A stretch of DNA of 13,761 bases from an uncultured Muribaculaceae bacterium (GCA_910584495.1 CAJUAR010000074.1:1-13761), one strand, 5' to 3'. Numbered from the stretch's first letter, positions 6,555 to 13,660 are shown. Numbers and translations are program-made. Notes: generated by a model not told the origin, from the letters alone.

Positions 6555-7604
6555 ATGAAAACTATATTTGACAAGGTCCTGACCATAGGACCGGACATGC
6601 GGAGTCTCGGCGGAATAGCATCCGTGCTGCAGAGCTATGCCAACAGCATGCCTTCTTTCACTCACTGTCCGTCAAACAGCCGTCACGGTACTGTAGTAGG
6701 GGCGTTCGCTCTCGCGTATCTGCTGATGCTTATGCCGGTCTACCGCCTCCGCGGCTATGAGATTGTCCATGTGCACGGAGCGCAAGGAAAATCCTGGGTG
6801 CGGAAGAAAATAATTATGCACTGGGCCCGTCTGTTCGGTTTCAAGACCATCTATCACAGCCATGGCTGTTGGTTCGCCGATTATGCCGAAAAGGTTGGTG
6901 TGGATAAAATCAGAAAGGAACTTGCCCGGTGTTCGGCTGTAGTGACCTTGACCCCCGGCTGGTCCGAGGCGTTCGCACGCCGAATCGGATATGAGGGAGC
7001 TCGCAATATCGACAATATAGTGGAGCTTCCTCTGAAAGAACATCCCAAGGAGCTTCATAAACCTCTGACAGCTCTTTTTATTGGACGTATGTGTGCCGAA
7101 AAAGGCCTCTACGACCTTATCGAAGCCCTTGCCATGCGTAAGGATTTCTTCGAGAACCGCCTCAAGGTGCTCGTCGCCGGGGCCGGCGAGTCGGAGCGCT
7201 TCCTTGCAGGTATCCGTGAGGCAGGGCTTGAAAACATTGTCGAATATATAGGTCCGGTCTTCGGACAGGAAAAAGAGGACGCATTCTGCCGTGCCGACTT
7301 TGTGCTGCTGCCCTCACACTTCGAGGGTCTGCCTATCTGCATCCTTGAAGGTGCTGTGCGTTGTATGCCGTCGGTGGCTACTACCGTGGGCGGTGTGCCG
7401 GAATTCATCACAGACGGTGTCAACGGCCGCATTGTGGCTCCCAAGGCTCCAAAGCAGCTGTCCGATGTGCTTGCCGACTATGTCGAAAATCCAGGGCAGA
7501 TTGCGGCCCAGGGAGCCGAGGCCCGAAAAAGTGTCCTGTCTCACTTGCCGCAGGCTGTGGTCGAATCGCTCGAAAAATTATATAGGGATGTCCTTGAAAA
7601 ATAG
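6555..7604 (+). CDS. Glycosyltransferase family 4 protein (GT-B fold)
   Basis: 349-residue retaining GT-B glycosyltransferase of the GT4 type, probably transferring a nucleotide-activated sugar during surface polysaccharide or lipid glycosylation; donor and acceptor cannot be read from the sequence. The N-terminal half has the glycine-rich SLGGIASVL (17-25), the VHVHG strand (71-75) and YHSHG (100-104). The C-terminal half has FIGRMCAEKG (175-184) with the Arg and Lys of the donor phosphate site, VLVAGAG (205-211), and the E-x7-E motif at Glu257 and Glu265 inside FEGLPICILEG. GGVPEFI follows at 279-285. No signal peptide is present, so it is cytoplasmic or peripheral at the inner membrane. 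It stands alone: a hairpin lies just before it and a strong terminator just after it, and no other sugar-pathway genes are in the window. I could not locate its own promoter with confidence. Confidence 0.93.
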   Translation: MKTIFDKVLTIGPDMRSLGGIASVLQSYANSMPSFTHCPSNSRHGTVVGAFALAYLLMLMPVYRLRGYEIVHVHGAQGKSWVRKKIIMHWARLFGFKTIYHSHGCWFADYAEKVGVDKIRKELARCSAVVTLTPGWSEAFARRIGYEGARNIDNIVELPLKEHPKELHKPLTALFIGRMCAEKGLYDLIEALAMRKDFFENRLKVLVAGAGESERFLAGIREAGLENIVEYIGPVFGQEKEDAFCRADFVLLPSHFEGLPICILEGAVRCMPSVATTVGGVPEFITDGVNGRIVAPKAPKQLSDVLADYVENPGQIAAQGAEARKSVLSHLPQAVVESLEKLYRDVLEK

Positions 7605-7605
7605 C

Positions 7606-7632
7606 AAAAAGCTGGATTTAATCCAGCTTTTT
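7606..7632. terminator. Strong bidirectional rho-independent terminator
   Basis: AAAAAGCTGGA (7606-7616) pairs perfectly with TCCAGCTTTTT (7622-7632) around a five-base loop. A T-tract on one side and an A-tract on the other allow it to work on both strands. It begins two bases after the glycosyltransferase stop. Confidence 0.9.
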
Positions 7633-7884
7633 GATTTTAGAATACTGTCGTTTTTTTGCGGTGAGCTTCCTCTGGTTTAGGTTCTCGAATACTTTCATGA
7701 GCTCTTTCTCGGTGCCGTAGTGGCGATAGTCCGGCATGGAGGCGAATGTGGAGTCGTAGTCGATGAGGTAGTTCTCCTATTCGCTCTTGTTGCGCGGCAT
7801 GAGGATGGGCAACGAGAGCTGTGGGTGAAGATGTCGCGTATAGCGATGTCGTCGAAACCGGCATTCTGCCAAGTAAAAAAACAT
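7618..7884 (-). pseudogene. Decayed 3' remnant of an unidentified protein gene
   Basis: Two minus-strand frames together read like the C-terminal end of a real protein. The first frame gives NAGFDDIAIRDIFTHSS up to about 7815. The reading then appears to shift to another frame giving LPILMPRNKSE, a TAG stop (7777-7779), and then ENYLIDYDSTFASMPDYRHY, GTEKELMKVFENLNQRK and a Lys-rich end, closing with TAA at 7618-7620 inside the terminator. Neither the 5' part of the gene nor a start codon is present, because the yraN promoter region takes over upstream. At least one frameshift and one stop, plus 5' loss, make this a pseudogene. I do not recognise the family. The alternative is that this is non-coding DNA whose frame looks protein-like by chance. 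Confidence 0.55.
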
Positions 7885-7917
7885 TGTGCTCGGCATACGG
7901 TATTGGAAAATTAATAT

Positions 7918-7925
7918 TACTTTTG
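7918..7925 (+). promoter_or_regulatory. Bacteroidota -7 promoter box (TACTTTTG) for yraN-pepP-carbonic anhydrase
   Basis: TACTTTTG followed by CAG fits TAnnTTTG exactly and lies 13 bases before the yraN ATG. A start site about seven bases downstream would leave a leader of only a few bases. A -33 box at the usual spacing is not clear. Confidence 0.7.
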
Positions 7926-7938
7926 CAGTAGTAAAATT

Positions 7939-8310
7939 ATGGCACAACACAACGAAACGGGCAAATGGGGCGAAAATGTCGCCGTGGAGAATCTTGTGGC
8001 CCAAGGCTATGCAATTGTAGAACGCAATTGGCGCTTGGGACACAACGAGATAGATATAATAGCCATGAAGGGCGACGAACTTGTGTTCGCCGAAGTGAAA
8101 ACACGCAGCAACTCCGGCGACGACCCTCTCGAGGCCGTTGACCGTCGAAAAATGATGCGCATGGTTCGCTCGGCCGAAGCTTACTGCAGTGCCCACGCCC
8201 TGCGTCATTCCATTCGTTTCGATCTTTTTGCCATCAGCGGCACCCCCGACGGCTACACAGTGGAGCATATTCCTGATGCTTTTTATCCGCCGCTTAAAAC
8301 ATATCGTTAA
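7939..8310 (+). CDS. yraN: YraN family protein (UPF0102, predicted nuclease fold)
   Basis: 123-residue member of UPF0102/YraN, a widespread family with a restriction-endonuclease-like core whose cellular role is not settled. The signature is complete: GKWGENVAVENLVAQGY (8-24) with Glu12, RNWRLGHNEIDIIA (29-42) with Glu37 and Asp39, then LVFAEVKTR (48-56) with the Glu52-x-Lys54 pair, and IRFDLFAI (92-99). The putative metal-binding residues are therefore all kept. The length is typical. It is the first gene after the promoter box at 7918 and precedes the aminopeptidase by 26 nt, so the three genes to 10680 probably share a transcript. No signal peptide is visible, in keeping with a cytoplasmic protein. 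Confidence 0.94.
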   Translation: MAQHNETGKWGENVAVENLVAQGYAIVERNWRLGHNEIDIIAMKGDELVFAEVKTRSNSGDDPLEAVDRRKMMRMVRSAEAYCSAHALRHSIRFDLFAISGTPDGYTVEHIPDAFYPPLKTYR

Positions 8311-8336
8311 TATTCAACTCTCTAACATAAATTATT

Positions 8337-10136
8337 ATGTCAAACGAAAATGTATATTCCGGACGCATAGCCGCACTGCGGGTTCTTATGGCTCGCGATG
8401 GCATCAGCGCGGTGATTATTCCTCAGGCCGACCCCCATCTGGGCGAATACCTTGCATCGCACTGGCAGGTGCGCCGTTGGCTCAGCGGCTTTGGCGGTTC
8501 GGCTGGCGACCTTGTTGTCACCGCTTCGGCAGCTGCGCTCTGGACTGATTCGCGCTATTTTATTCAGGCAGCCCAGCAGCTCGAGGGCTCGGGTGTTGAA
8601 CTGATGAAAGACGGGCTTCCCGACACACCCTCGATAACAGCTTGGCTCGGCAATGAGCTTCTCAATGGACAGACCGTGGGTGTCGACGGCCTTCTTTTTC
8701 CTGACACGCAATTTTGCCAGCTTGCTGCCGAACTGGCTGCAAAGGGGCTGAATGTCAATGGTCACTACGATGTTGTTGACGAACTGTGGGCTGATCGTCC
8801 AGCTCTGCCCGACAGCAAGATTTTTGTACACGACGAAAAATATGCCGGAGAAAGCGCCCGCAGCAAGATTGCCAAAATCATGGACGAAGCCCGTGCCGCC
8901 GGAGCCGATGCCGTGCTTGTGTCAGCTCTCGACGAGATTGCCTGGACGCTAAATATACGCTGCGACGATGTGCGTCACACTCCTGTGGCTACTGCCTTCC
9001 TCTATCTTCGCGACAAGGATAGCATTCTTTTCATCGAAGATTCCAAATTAACCGACCAAACACGTGTCTATCTTGCCTCGCAGGGTGTGGTCTGCCAGCC
9101 TTATGGCAAGATGATGGACTATATAAAGTCGCTCCCCGAGGCCGAAAAGGTGATGGTGGACAAAAATAAGACTTCGTGGGCAATCAACGACATTCTTGGC
9201 AACCGCGCCATTGACAGCGGCATATCTACTGCCGCACGTCTTAAATCGGTGAAAAATGATACTCAGATTGCCTGTCTGCGTCGTGCAATGGTGCGCGATG
9301 GTGTCGCTATTGTCAAGGCCATGATGGAAATCGAGCACCGCATGGCCGAAAACATCCACACCACCGAGCTCGACGTAGTGGATATTTTCCACAAATATCG
9401 TGCACAAGGCGAGCTATATAAGGACGAAAGTTTTGGCACCATCGCCGGTTATGGACCTCATGGAGCTATTGTTCACTACGAGCCCACAGCAGAATCGAAC
9501 GCAACCTTGCGCCCCGAGGGCTTGCTTCTCATCGATTCGGGTGCACAGTATGTCGACGGTACAACCGACATCACGCGCACAATCTGTCTCGGCCAGCCCA
9601 CGGCGCACGAAAAGCACGATTTTACCCTCGTTCTCAAAGGCCACATCACCCTTGCTCAGGCCGTTTTCCCTGCCGGAACACGCGGTGCCCAGCTTGATGT
9701 GCTGGCTCGTCAGTTCCTGTGGCAGCACGGTCTCAATTATCTCCACGGCACAGGCCACGGAGTAGGCTTCTTCCTCAGTGTGCACGAAGGCCCTCACAGC
9801 ATCCGTCTCAACAATGTCGAAGCTCCGCTATTGCCTGGTAGTATAACGTCAAATGAACCAGGTGTTTACATTGAAAACGATCACGGCATCCGTTGCGAGA
9901 ACCTCGTTCTCTGTCGCAAGGAGCGCGATTCCGAATTTGGTGACTTCCTGAGCTTTGAAACATTAACACTCTGTCCCTTCGACCGCAAGCTCGTCGATAC
10001 AACGTTGCTCTCCGACAGCGACCTTCGCTGGCTCAACAACTATCATGCCATGGTGGCCGAGCGTCTGCTCCCCGCTCTCGACACCGAGGAGCAGCGTCAG
10101 TGGCTCATTCGTCAAACCGCTCCAATTACTCGTTAA
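8337..10136 (+). CDS. pepP: Xaa-Pro aminopeptidase, long three-domain form (M24B)
   Basis: 599-residue metallopeptidase that removes N-terminal residues before proline. Its length and layout match the eukaryote-like three-domain aminopeptidase P rather than the shorter E. coli PepP. Two creatinase-like N-terminal domains (about 8-300) include WTDSRYFIQA (69-78). The pita-bread domain (about 310-540) holds the active site. Dinuclear metal ligands are Asp400 (LLIDSGAQY), Asp411 (GTTDITRT), His474 (GTGHGVG), Glu507 (SNEPGVY) and Glu521 (RCENLVL); His380 in GAIVHYEP is the expected catalytic histidine. The spacing Asp400-Asp411-His474 equals that in human XPNPEP1 as I remember it. No signal peptide is seen, so it is cytoplasmic. 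It lies between yraN and the carbonic-anhydrase-like gene, 4 nt before the latter. The gene symbol is used loosely. Confidence 0.95.
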   Translation: MSNENVYSGRIAALRVLMARDGISAVIIPQADPHLGEYLASHWQVRRWLSGFGGSAGDLVVTASAAALWTDSRYFIQAAQQLEGSGVELMKDGLPDTPSITAWLGNELLNGQTVGVDGLLFPDTQFCQLAAELAAKGLNVNGHYDVVDELWADRPALPDSKIFVHDEKYAGESARSKIAKIMDEARAAGADAVLVSALDEIAWTLNIRCDDVRHTPVATAFLYLRDKDSILFIEDSKLTDQTRVYLASQGVVCQPYGKMMDYIKSLPEAEKVMVDKNKTSWAINDILGNRAIDSGISTAARLKSVKNDTQIACLRRAMVRDGVAIVKAMMEIEHRMAENIHTTELDVVDIFHKYRAQGELYKDESFGTIAGYGPHGAIVHYEPTAESNATLRPEGLLLIDSGAQYVDGTTDITRTICLGQPTAHEKHDFTLVLKGHITLAQAVFPAGTRGAQLDVLARQFLWQHGLNYLHGTGHGVGFFLSVHEGPHSIRLNNVEAPLLPGSITSNEPGVYIENDHGIRCENLVLCRKERDSEFGDFLSFETLTLCPFDRKLVDTTLLSDSDLRWLNNYHAMVAERLLPALDTEEQRQWLIRQTAPITR

Positions 10137-10140
10137 AAAT

Positions 10141-10680
10141 ATGGCTCTTATCATTCCGCTGCGTGGTTTCACGCCCAAATTTGGCGAAGGTTGTTTCCTT
10201 GCCCAAAATGCTACGGTGATTGGCGATGTGACTGTTGGCAACGAGTGCAGCATTTGGTTCAACACCGTGCTGCGCGGCGATGTCAATACCATCACCATCG
10301 GCGACCGTGTCAACATACAGGATGGTTCGGTGCTCCACACCCTCTATCAGAAATCAACGATTGAAATCGGTAACGATGTGTCAATCGGCCATAACGTCAC
10401 CATTCACGGGGCCAAAATCCATGACTTTGCGCTTGTTGGCATGGGTGCTGTGGTGATGGACGATGCCGAAGTGGGCGAAGGAGCCATTGTCGCCGCTGGC
10501 TCAGTGGTGCTCTCGCGTACCAAAATCGGCCCTAACGAATTGTGGGGTGGTGCTCCTGCAAAGTTCATCAAGATGGTCGACCCGGCTCAGGCCCGTGAAA
10601 TCAATGTGAAGATTGCAAAAAATTATCTTATGTACTCTCAGTGGTACAGCGAACCCGATTGCAAGCCTTTCGAACTCTGA
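10141..10680 (+). CDS. Gamma carbonic anhydrase-like hexapeptide-repeat protein
   Basis: 179-residue left-handed beta-helix protein. The ATG at 10141 is chosen because the longer reading frame runs into the aminopeptidase gene. Hexapeptide repeats cover about residues 10-135 (ATVIGDVTVG, TIEIGNDVSIG, AEVGEGAIVAAG). The three zinc histidines are present: His66 in GSVLH, and His84 and His89 in SIGHNVTIHG. Arg45, Asp47 and Gln60, which surround the site in gamma-class enzymes, are also kept. The archaeal Cam acidic loop is absent, as in YrdA/PaaY-like members, many of which show weak or no CO2 hydration activity, so acyltransferase-like or other roles cannot be excluded. A C-terminal helix follows the helix core. 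It is the last gene of the yraN unit, and its stop is one base from that of the convergent small-membrane-protein gene. Confidence 0.92.
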   Translation: MALIIPLRGFTPKFGEGCFLAQNATVIGDVTVGNECSIWFNTVLRGDVNTITIGDRVNIQDGSVLHTLYQKSTIEIGNDVSIGHNVTIHGAKIHDFALVGMGAVVMDDAEVGEGAIVAAGSVVLSRTKIGPNELWGGAPAKFIKMVDPAQAREINVKIAKNYLMYSQWYSEPDCKPFEL

Positions 10681-10681
10681 G

Positions 10682-10945
10682 CTATATAGAATCCGATACT
10701 GCTTCGTCAAGATATTTTCTACTTTTAGGTATGCGCAGGGGCTTCGGCTCCTGCGCTTTTTTCTTTGCTCGTTTGTTGGGCTTGCTCTGCGTGCTGTCGC
10801 ATGTCGCTGCTGCGGCCGGAACGGGAAGCACTGTCGGTGCTTCCGTAACTTTGGCCGGGCAACGCGTTAACAGAAGGCATACCGCTACAAAAATTACTAA
10901 TATTGCAACGGCGAGAATATCGCTGCCTTTGCTCGGCTTTGCCAT
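10682..10945 (-). CDS. Small single-TM protein coupled to the NSS transporter
   Basis: 87-residue protein of unknown function. One hydrophobic segment spans about residues 9-27 (ILAVAILVIFVAVCLLLT). A Pro/Ala-rich stretch follows, then a strongly basic tail (PNKRAKKKAQ) ending in RKYLDEAVSDSI. The start ATG shares one base with the TGA of the transporter gene (TGATG), a typical sign of translational coupling, which supports a real gene and a partner role. Small subunits paired with NSS transporters are known elsewhere (MetS with MetP in Corynebacterium), but I see no clear sequence match to them. The basic tail would be expected on the cytoplasmic side by the positive-inside rule. Alternatives are an unrelated small membrane protein that merely sits downstream. 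Confidence 0.78.
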   Translation of the reverse strand: MAKPSKGSDILAVAILVIFVAVCLLLTRCPAKVTEAPTVLPVPAAAATCDSTQSKPNKRAKKKAQEPKPLRIPKSRKYLDEAVSDSI

Positions 10946-12315
10946 CAGAGGTAATTATAGATAAAAATCAAAATAATAAGACCCGGAGCAGCATATCGGA
11001 TTATCCACTCAGTGAGGCCGCCCGTTGAGTTGCGGAGCTTGCCATAATTGGAGAGTTGTTCTTTCATCAGGTGTTTGGGGGCAAACCAGCCAATAAATAC
11101 GCACACTCCCAGCGAGACCAGTGGCAACATGATGTTTGTCGTAAACGAGTCGAGCGTGTCGAAGATGGTTTTGCCAAAAATCTTGAAGTCGGATAGCGAA
11201 CCAAACGACAAAGAGCATAGGCTGCTGAGCACCAATAACGGAACCATTGCTGTGAGCACGGCACGTCGGCGCCCCATCTTGAACCGGTCTTCGAGCATTG
11301 CAACTGACACTTCCGAAATCGATACCGTCGACGTAAGTGCCGCCACAAGGAGCAGAATGAAGAACAACGAAGACCAAAGCTCCGACCATGGCATGCGTCC
11401 GAAAATTTGAGGCAGAGTGACGAAAACCAATGTGGCTCCTTGAATGGGCTCGTTGTCAAGCCCGAAACTCTTCATTGCAGGGAATATGATCAGGCCCATC
11501 ATCACTGCTACGAGCAAACTCAATAGCGCGACAATCACCGATGTCTGCGTCATTTTGGTGTTGTCGGGGTAGTACGACGAGTAGGTGATGAGTATACCCA
11601 TGCCGAGGCTAAGGCTGAAGAATGCCTGACCAAGGGCGTTGACAACGACTCCGGGTGTGATTTTACTAAAGTCCGGCTCCAGAAAATATACAACGCCTTC
11701 CATGCTGTTGGGTAGCGACAGACTCACTCCCACCATCAGCATAAGAATGACGAACAGCAAGGGCATGAGCCAGTTCGAAAGCCGTTCGATACCTCCCCTC
11801 ACTCCGCCAAGCAGAACCCCCGTGTTGATGGCTATCAAGCCGAAGCTGTAGAGCAGCGGCTTCCAGTCGGTGCAGATATACTCGTCCATCTTTGCGGCAA
11901 AATAAGCACGTTGAGAAACATCGCCCGCTGTCATTTCCGACGATTCGTAGAGACCGCCGCTCATGCTCTCAACAAGATATTCGAGGGTCCATCCGGCCAC
12001 CACCATATAGTAGCTCAATATGAGGTAGGATGCAAGAACGGCACAAGAGCCGACAATCCACCACTTCTTGCCCGGGGCAAGCTTGACAAAGGCCCCTATG
12101 GCATCGGCACGGCTGCCTCGACCAAGAGAGAATTCGGCAAGCATAACCGGTATGCCGAGCACAAGCACACATAATATATATAACAATAAAAATGCAGAGC
12201 CGCCGTTGGTGTGAGTCTCTGCCGGGAAACGCCACACATTGCCAAGCCCTACGGCCGAACCCACTGTGGCTGCTATCAATCCCAGCTTGGTGGCAAATTC
12301 TGTTTTAGTTTTCAT
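10945..12315 (-). CDS. Sodium-dependent transporter, neurotransmitter:sodium symporter family (NSS/SNF)
   Basis: 456-residue inner-membrane symporter of the LeuT-fold NSS family, probably taking up an amino acid or related compound with sodium; the substrate is not readable. The TM1 signature ATVGSAVGLGNVWRFP (16-31) contains the unwound GxGN region, followed by NGGSAFLL in the start of TM2 and LAEFSLGRGS (59-68). TM6 shows FFSLSLGMGILITYSSY. Hydrophobic segments suggest 11 TMs, as in bacterial NSS members such as MhsT and TnaT. The start at 12315 lies about 30 bases after the likely transcription start from a well-formed promoter at 12352-12382. The stop overlaps the start of an 87-residue single-TM protein by one base. 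No truncation or frameshift is seen. Confidence 0.95.
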   Translation of the reverse strand: MKTKTEFATKLGLIAATVGSAVGLGNVWRFPAETHTNGGSAFLLLYILCVLVLGIPVMLAEFSLGRGSRADAIGAFVKLAPGKKWWIVGSCAVLASYLILSYYMVVAGWTLEYLVESMSGGLYESSEMTAGDVSQRAYFAAKMDEYICTDWKPLLYSFGLIAINTGVLLGGVRGGIERLSNWLMPLLFVILMLMVGVSLSLPNSMEGVVYFLEPDFSKITPGVVVNALGQAFFSLSLGMGILITYSSYYPDNTKMTQTSVIVALLSLLVAVMMGLIIFPAMKSFGLDNEPIQGATLVFVTLPQIFGRMPWSELWSSLFFILLLVAALTSTVSISEVSVAMLEDRFKMGRRRAVLTAMVPLLVLSSLCSLSFGSLSDFKIFGKTIFDTLDSFTTNIMLPLVSLGVCVFIGWFAPKHLMKEQLSNYGKLRNSTGGLTEWIIRYAAPGLIILIFIYNYL

Positions 12316-12351
12316 TTAGTATTCGATTTTTACAAATCCGCTTTGCTGCCA

Positions 12352-12382
12352 CAAATTTAGAGTAATTTATCTAAAAATCAAA
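12352..12382 (-). promoter_or_regulatory. Bacteroidota sigma-ABfr-type promoter for the NSS transporter
   Basis: On the minus strand, TTTG (12382-12379) is followed after 19 bases by TAAATTTG (12359-12352), which fits the TTTG / TAnnTTTG consensus and spacing closely. The predicted start near 12345 leaves a leader of about 30 bases before the ATG at 12315. Confidence 0.8.
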
Positions 12383-12390
12383 AACTTTTT

Positions 12391-12421
12391 ATTTTTCTAC
12401 CAAAAAAAATCACTACCTTTG
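12391..12421 (+). promoter_or_regulatory. Promoter for the aldolase gene (TACCTTTG -7 box)
   Basis: TACCTTTG (12414-12421) reads on as TTTGCAG. A T-rich stretch at 12392-12396 lies where the -33 box should be but lacks the final G. The region is divergent with the NSS promoter, whose -33 box is 9 bases away from this T-run. Confidence 0.8.
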
Positions 12422-12430
12422 CAGTCGTGT

Positions 12431-12451
12431 TGAAGGGCTCTCCCTCCTTCA
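12431..12451 (+). promoter_or_regulatory. 5' leader hairpin of the aldolase mRNA
   Basis: TGAAGG (12431-12436) pairs with CCTTCA (12446-12451); an alternative inner pairing AGGG/CCCT around CTCT is also possible. The hairpin starts within a few bases of the predicted transcription start (about 12428), and the leader continues as unstructured A/C/T-rich sequence to the ATG at 12509. A 5' stem like this may protect an abundant mRNA; that role is inferred. Confidence 0.45.
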
Positions 12452-12508
12452 CCTCATAACCTCTTTGACAATAACAACCAAACAAAACTCTTTTTATATA
12501 TTTACATA

Positions 12509-13504
12509 ATGGTAAGTTACAAAGAACTCGGTCTGGTAAACACCCGCGAAATGTTTGCTAAGGCCATCAAGGGTGGATATGCCATCCCCGCTTTCAACTT
12601 CAACAACATGGAGCAGCTCCAGGCCATCATCAAGGCTGCCGCTGCCGAAAAGTCGCCCGTTATCCTCCAGGTTTCTAAAGGTGCTCGCAACTATGCAAAC
12701 GCCACTCTTCTGCGCTACATGGCTCAGGGTGCTGTTGAATATGCTAAAGAACTTGGCTGGGAAAATCCTCAGATTGTGCTTCACCTCGACCATGGCGACA
12801 GCTTCGAACTCTGCAAGAGCTGCATCGACCTCGGTTTCTCTTCTGTCATGATCGACGGCTCGCACCTTCCCTACGAAGAAAACGTGGCCCTCACAAAGCA
12901 GGTTTGTGACTACGCTCACCAGTTCGACGTTACTGTCGAAGGCGAACTCGGCGTTCTCGCAGGCGTTGAAGACGAAGTTTCGTCCGACCACCACACCTAC
13001 ACCGATCCCGAAGAAGTTATCGACTTCGCCAACCGCACAGGATGCGATTCTCTCGCTATTTCTATCGGCACATCGCACGGTGCTTACAAATTCACTCCCG
13101 CTCAGTGCACACGTAACGCTGAAGGCAAACTCGTGCCCCCGCCACTGGCTTTCGACGTGCTCGATGCCGTTATGGAAAAACTTCCCGGCTTCCCCATCGT
13201 GCTACATGGTTCTTCTTCTGTTCCTCAGGACGAAGTCGACACAATCAACATGTTTGGCGGCAAACTTCCCGATGCTATCGGTATTCCCGAAGAACAGCTT
13301 CGCAAAGCTGCCAAGAGCGCCGTTTGCAAAATCAACATCGACTCTGACAGCCGTCTTGCCATGACTGCTGCAATTCGTCGCGTCTTTGCCGAAAAACCCG
13401 GTGAATTCGACCCCCGCAAATATCTCGGTCCCGCTCGCGACAACATGGAGAAACTCTATCGCCACAAAATTGTCAACGTTCTGGGCAGTCAGGGCAAAGC
13501 TTGA
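12509..13504 (+). CDS. fba: Class II fructose-1,6-bisphosphate aldolase
   Basis: 331-residue zinc enzyme of glycolysis and gluconeogenesis that splits fructose-1,6-bisphosphate into dihydroxyacetone phosphate and glyceraldehyde-3-phosphate. Class II motifs are in order: AIPAFNFNN (25-33), HLDHGD (92-97) with catalytic Asp94 and zinc ligand His95, VEGELGVLAG (143-152), SIGTSHGAYK (185-194) with His190, VLHGSSSVP (231-239) with His233, and the phosphate-binding KINIDSD (274-280). It is cytoplasmic. The first ATG after an A/T-rich, Shine-Dalgarno-free leader gives the full N-terminus. The gene is monocistronic: it has its own promoter at 12391-12421 and a strong terminator at 13525-13561. Smooth use of C-ending codons and the leader hairpin fit high expression. 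A related tagatose- or sulfo-sugar aldolase role is less likely given the setting and length. Confidence 0.95.
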   Translation: MVSYKELGLVNTREMFAKAIKGGYAIPAFNFNNMEQLQAIIKAAAAEKSPVILQVSKGARNYANATLLRYMAQGAVEYAKELGWENPQIVLHLDHGDSFELCKSCIDLGFSSVMIDGSHLPYEENVALTKQVCDYAHQFDVTVEGELGVLAGVEDEVSSDHHTYTDPEEVIDFANRTGCDSLAISIGTSHGAYKFTPAQCTRNAEGKLVPPPLAFDVLDAVMEKLPGFPIVLHGSSSVPQDEVDTINMFGGKLPDAIGIPEEQLRKAAKSAVCKINIDSDSRLAMTAAIRRVFAEKPGEFDPRKYLGPARDNMEKLYRHKIVNVLGSQGKA

Positions 13505-13524
13505 TAAAATAGCTTAGCAATAAT

Positions 13525-13561
13525 AAAACAACAGGTCCGCAACCGCGGGCCTGTTGTTTTT
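13525..13561 (+). terminator. Strong rho-independent terminator after the aldolase gene
   Basis: A 14-pair stem (13527-13540 with 13545-13558, one G-U pair, tetraloop AACC) carries flanking A and T runs that extend it, ending in a T-tract to 13561. It starts about 20 bases after the stop codon. Confidence 0.93.
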
Positions 13562-13615
13562 GTCAAGTTATCGGTGGAAAAAAGATCTTTCGCAGGCAGA
13601 AAAATTATGCGAATC

Positions 13616-13660
13616 TGCGTAGTTTTCTTGCGTGATAGAGCGAAAATGCGTAATTTTGTG
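13616..13660 (+). repeat. Imperfect direct repeat TGCGTA(G/A)TTTT
   Basis: Two copies of TGCGTA(G/A)TTTT start at 13616 and 13647, 31 bases apart, and overlap the -33 and -7 regions of the predicted promoter. They may be an operator pair or chance duplication of promoter-like sequence. Confidence 0.5.
13628..13658 (+). promoter_or_regulatory. Likely promoter for a gene beyond the window
   Basis: TAATTTTG (13651-13658) fits the -7 box, and TTG (13628-13630) lies 20 bases upstream where the -33 box is expected. The following 100 bases to the window end have no recognisable start codon context, suggesting a long leader or a start outside the window. Confidence 0.6.

Noticed and set aside
7777..8268. 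163-residue minus-strand frame over yraN
   Set aside because: Most of it is antisense to yraN, whose signature motifs are complete. Only its last residues (LPILMPRNKSE) look real, and they belong to the gene remnant.
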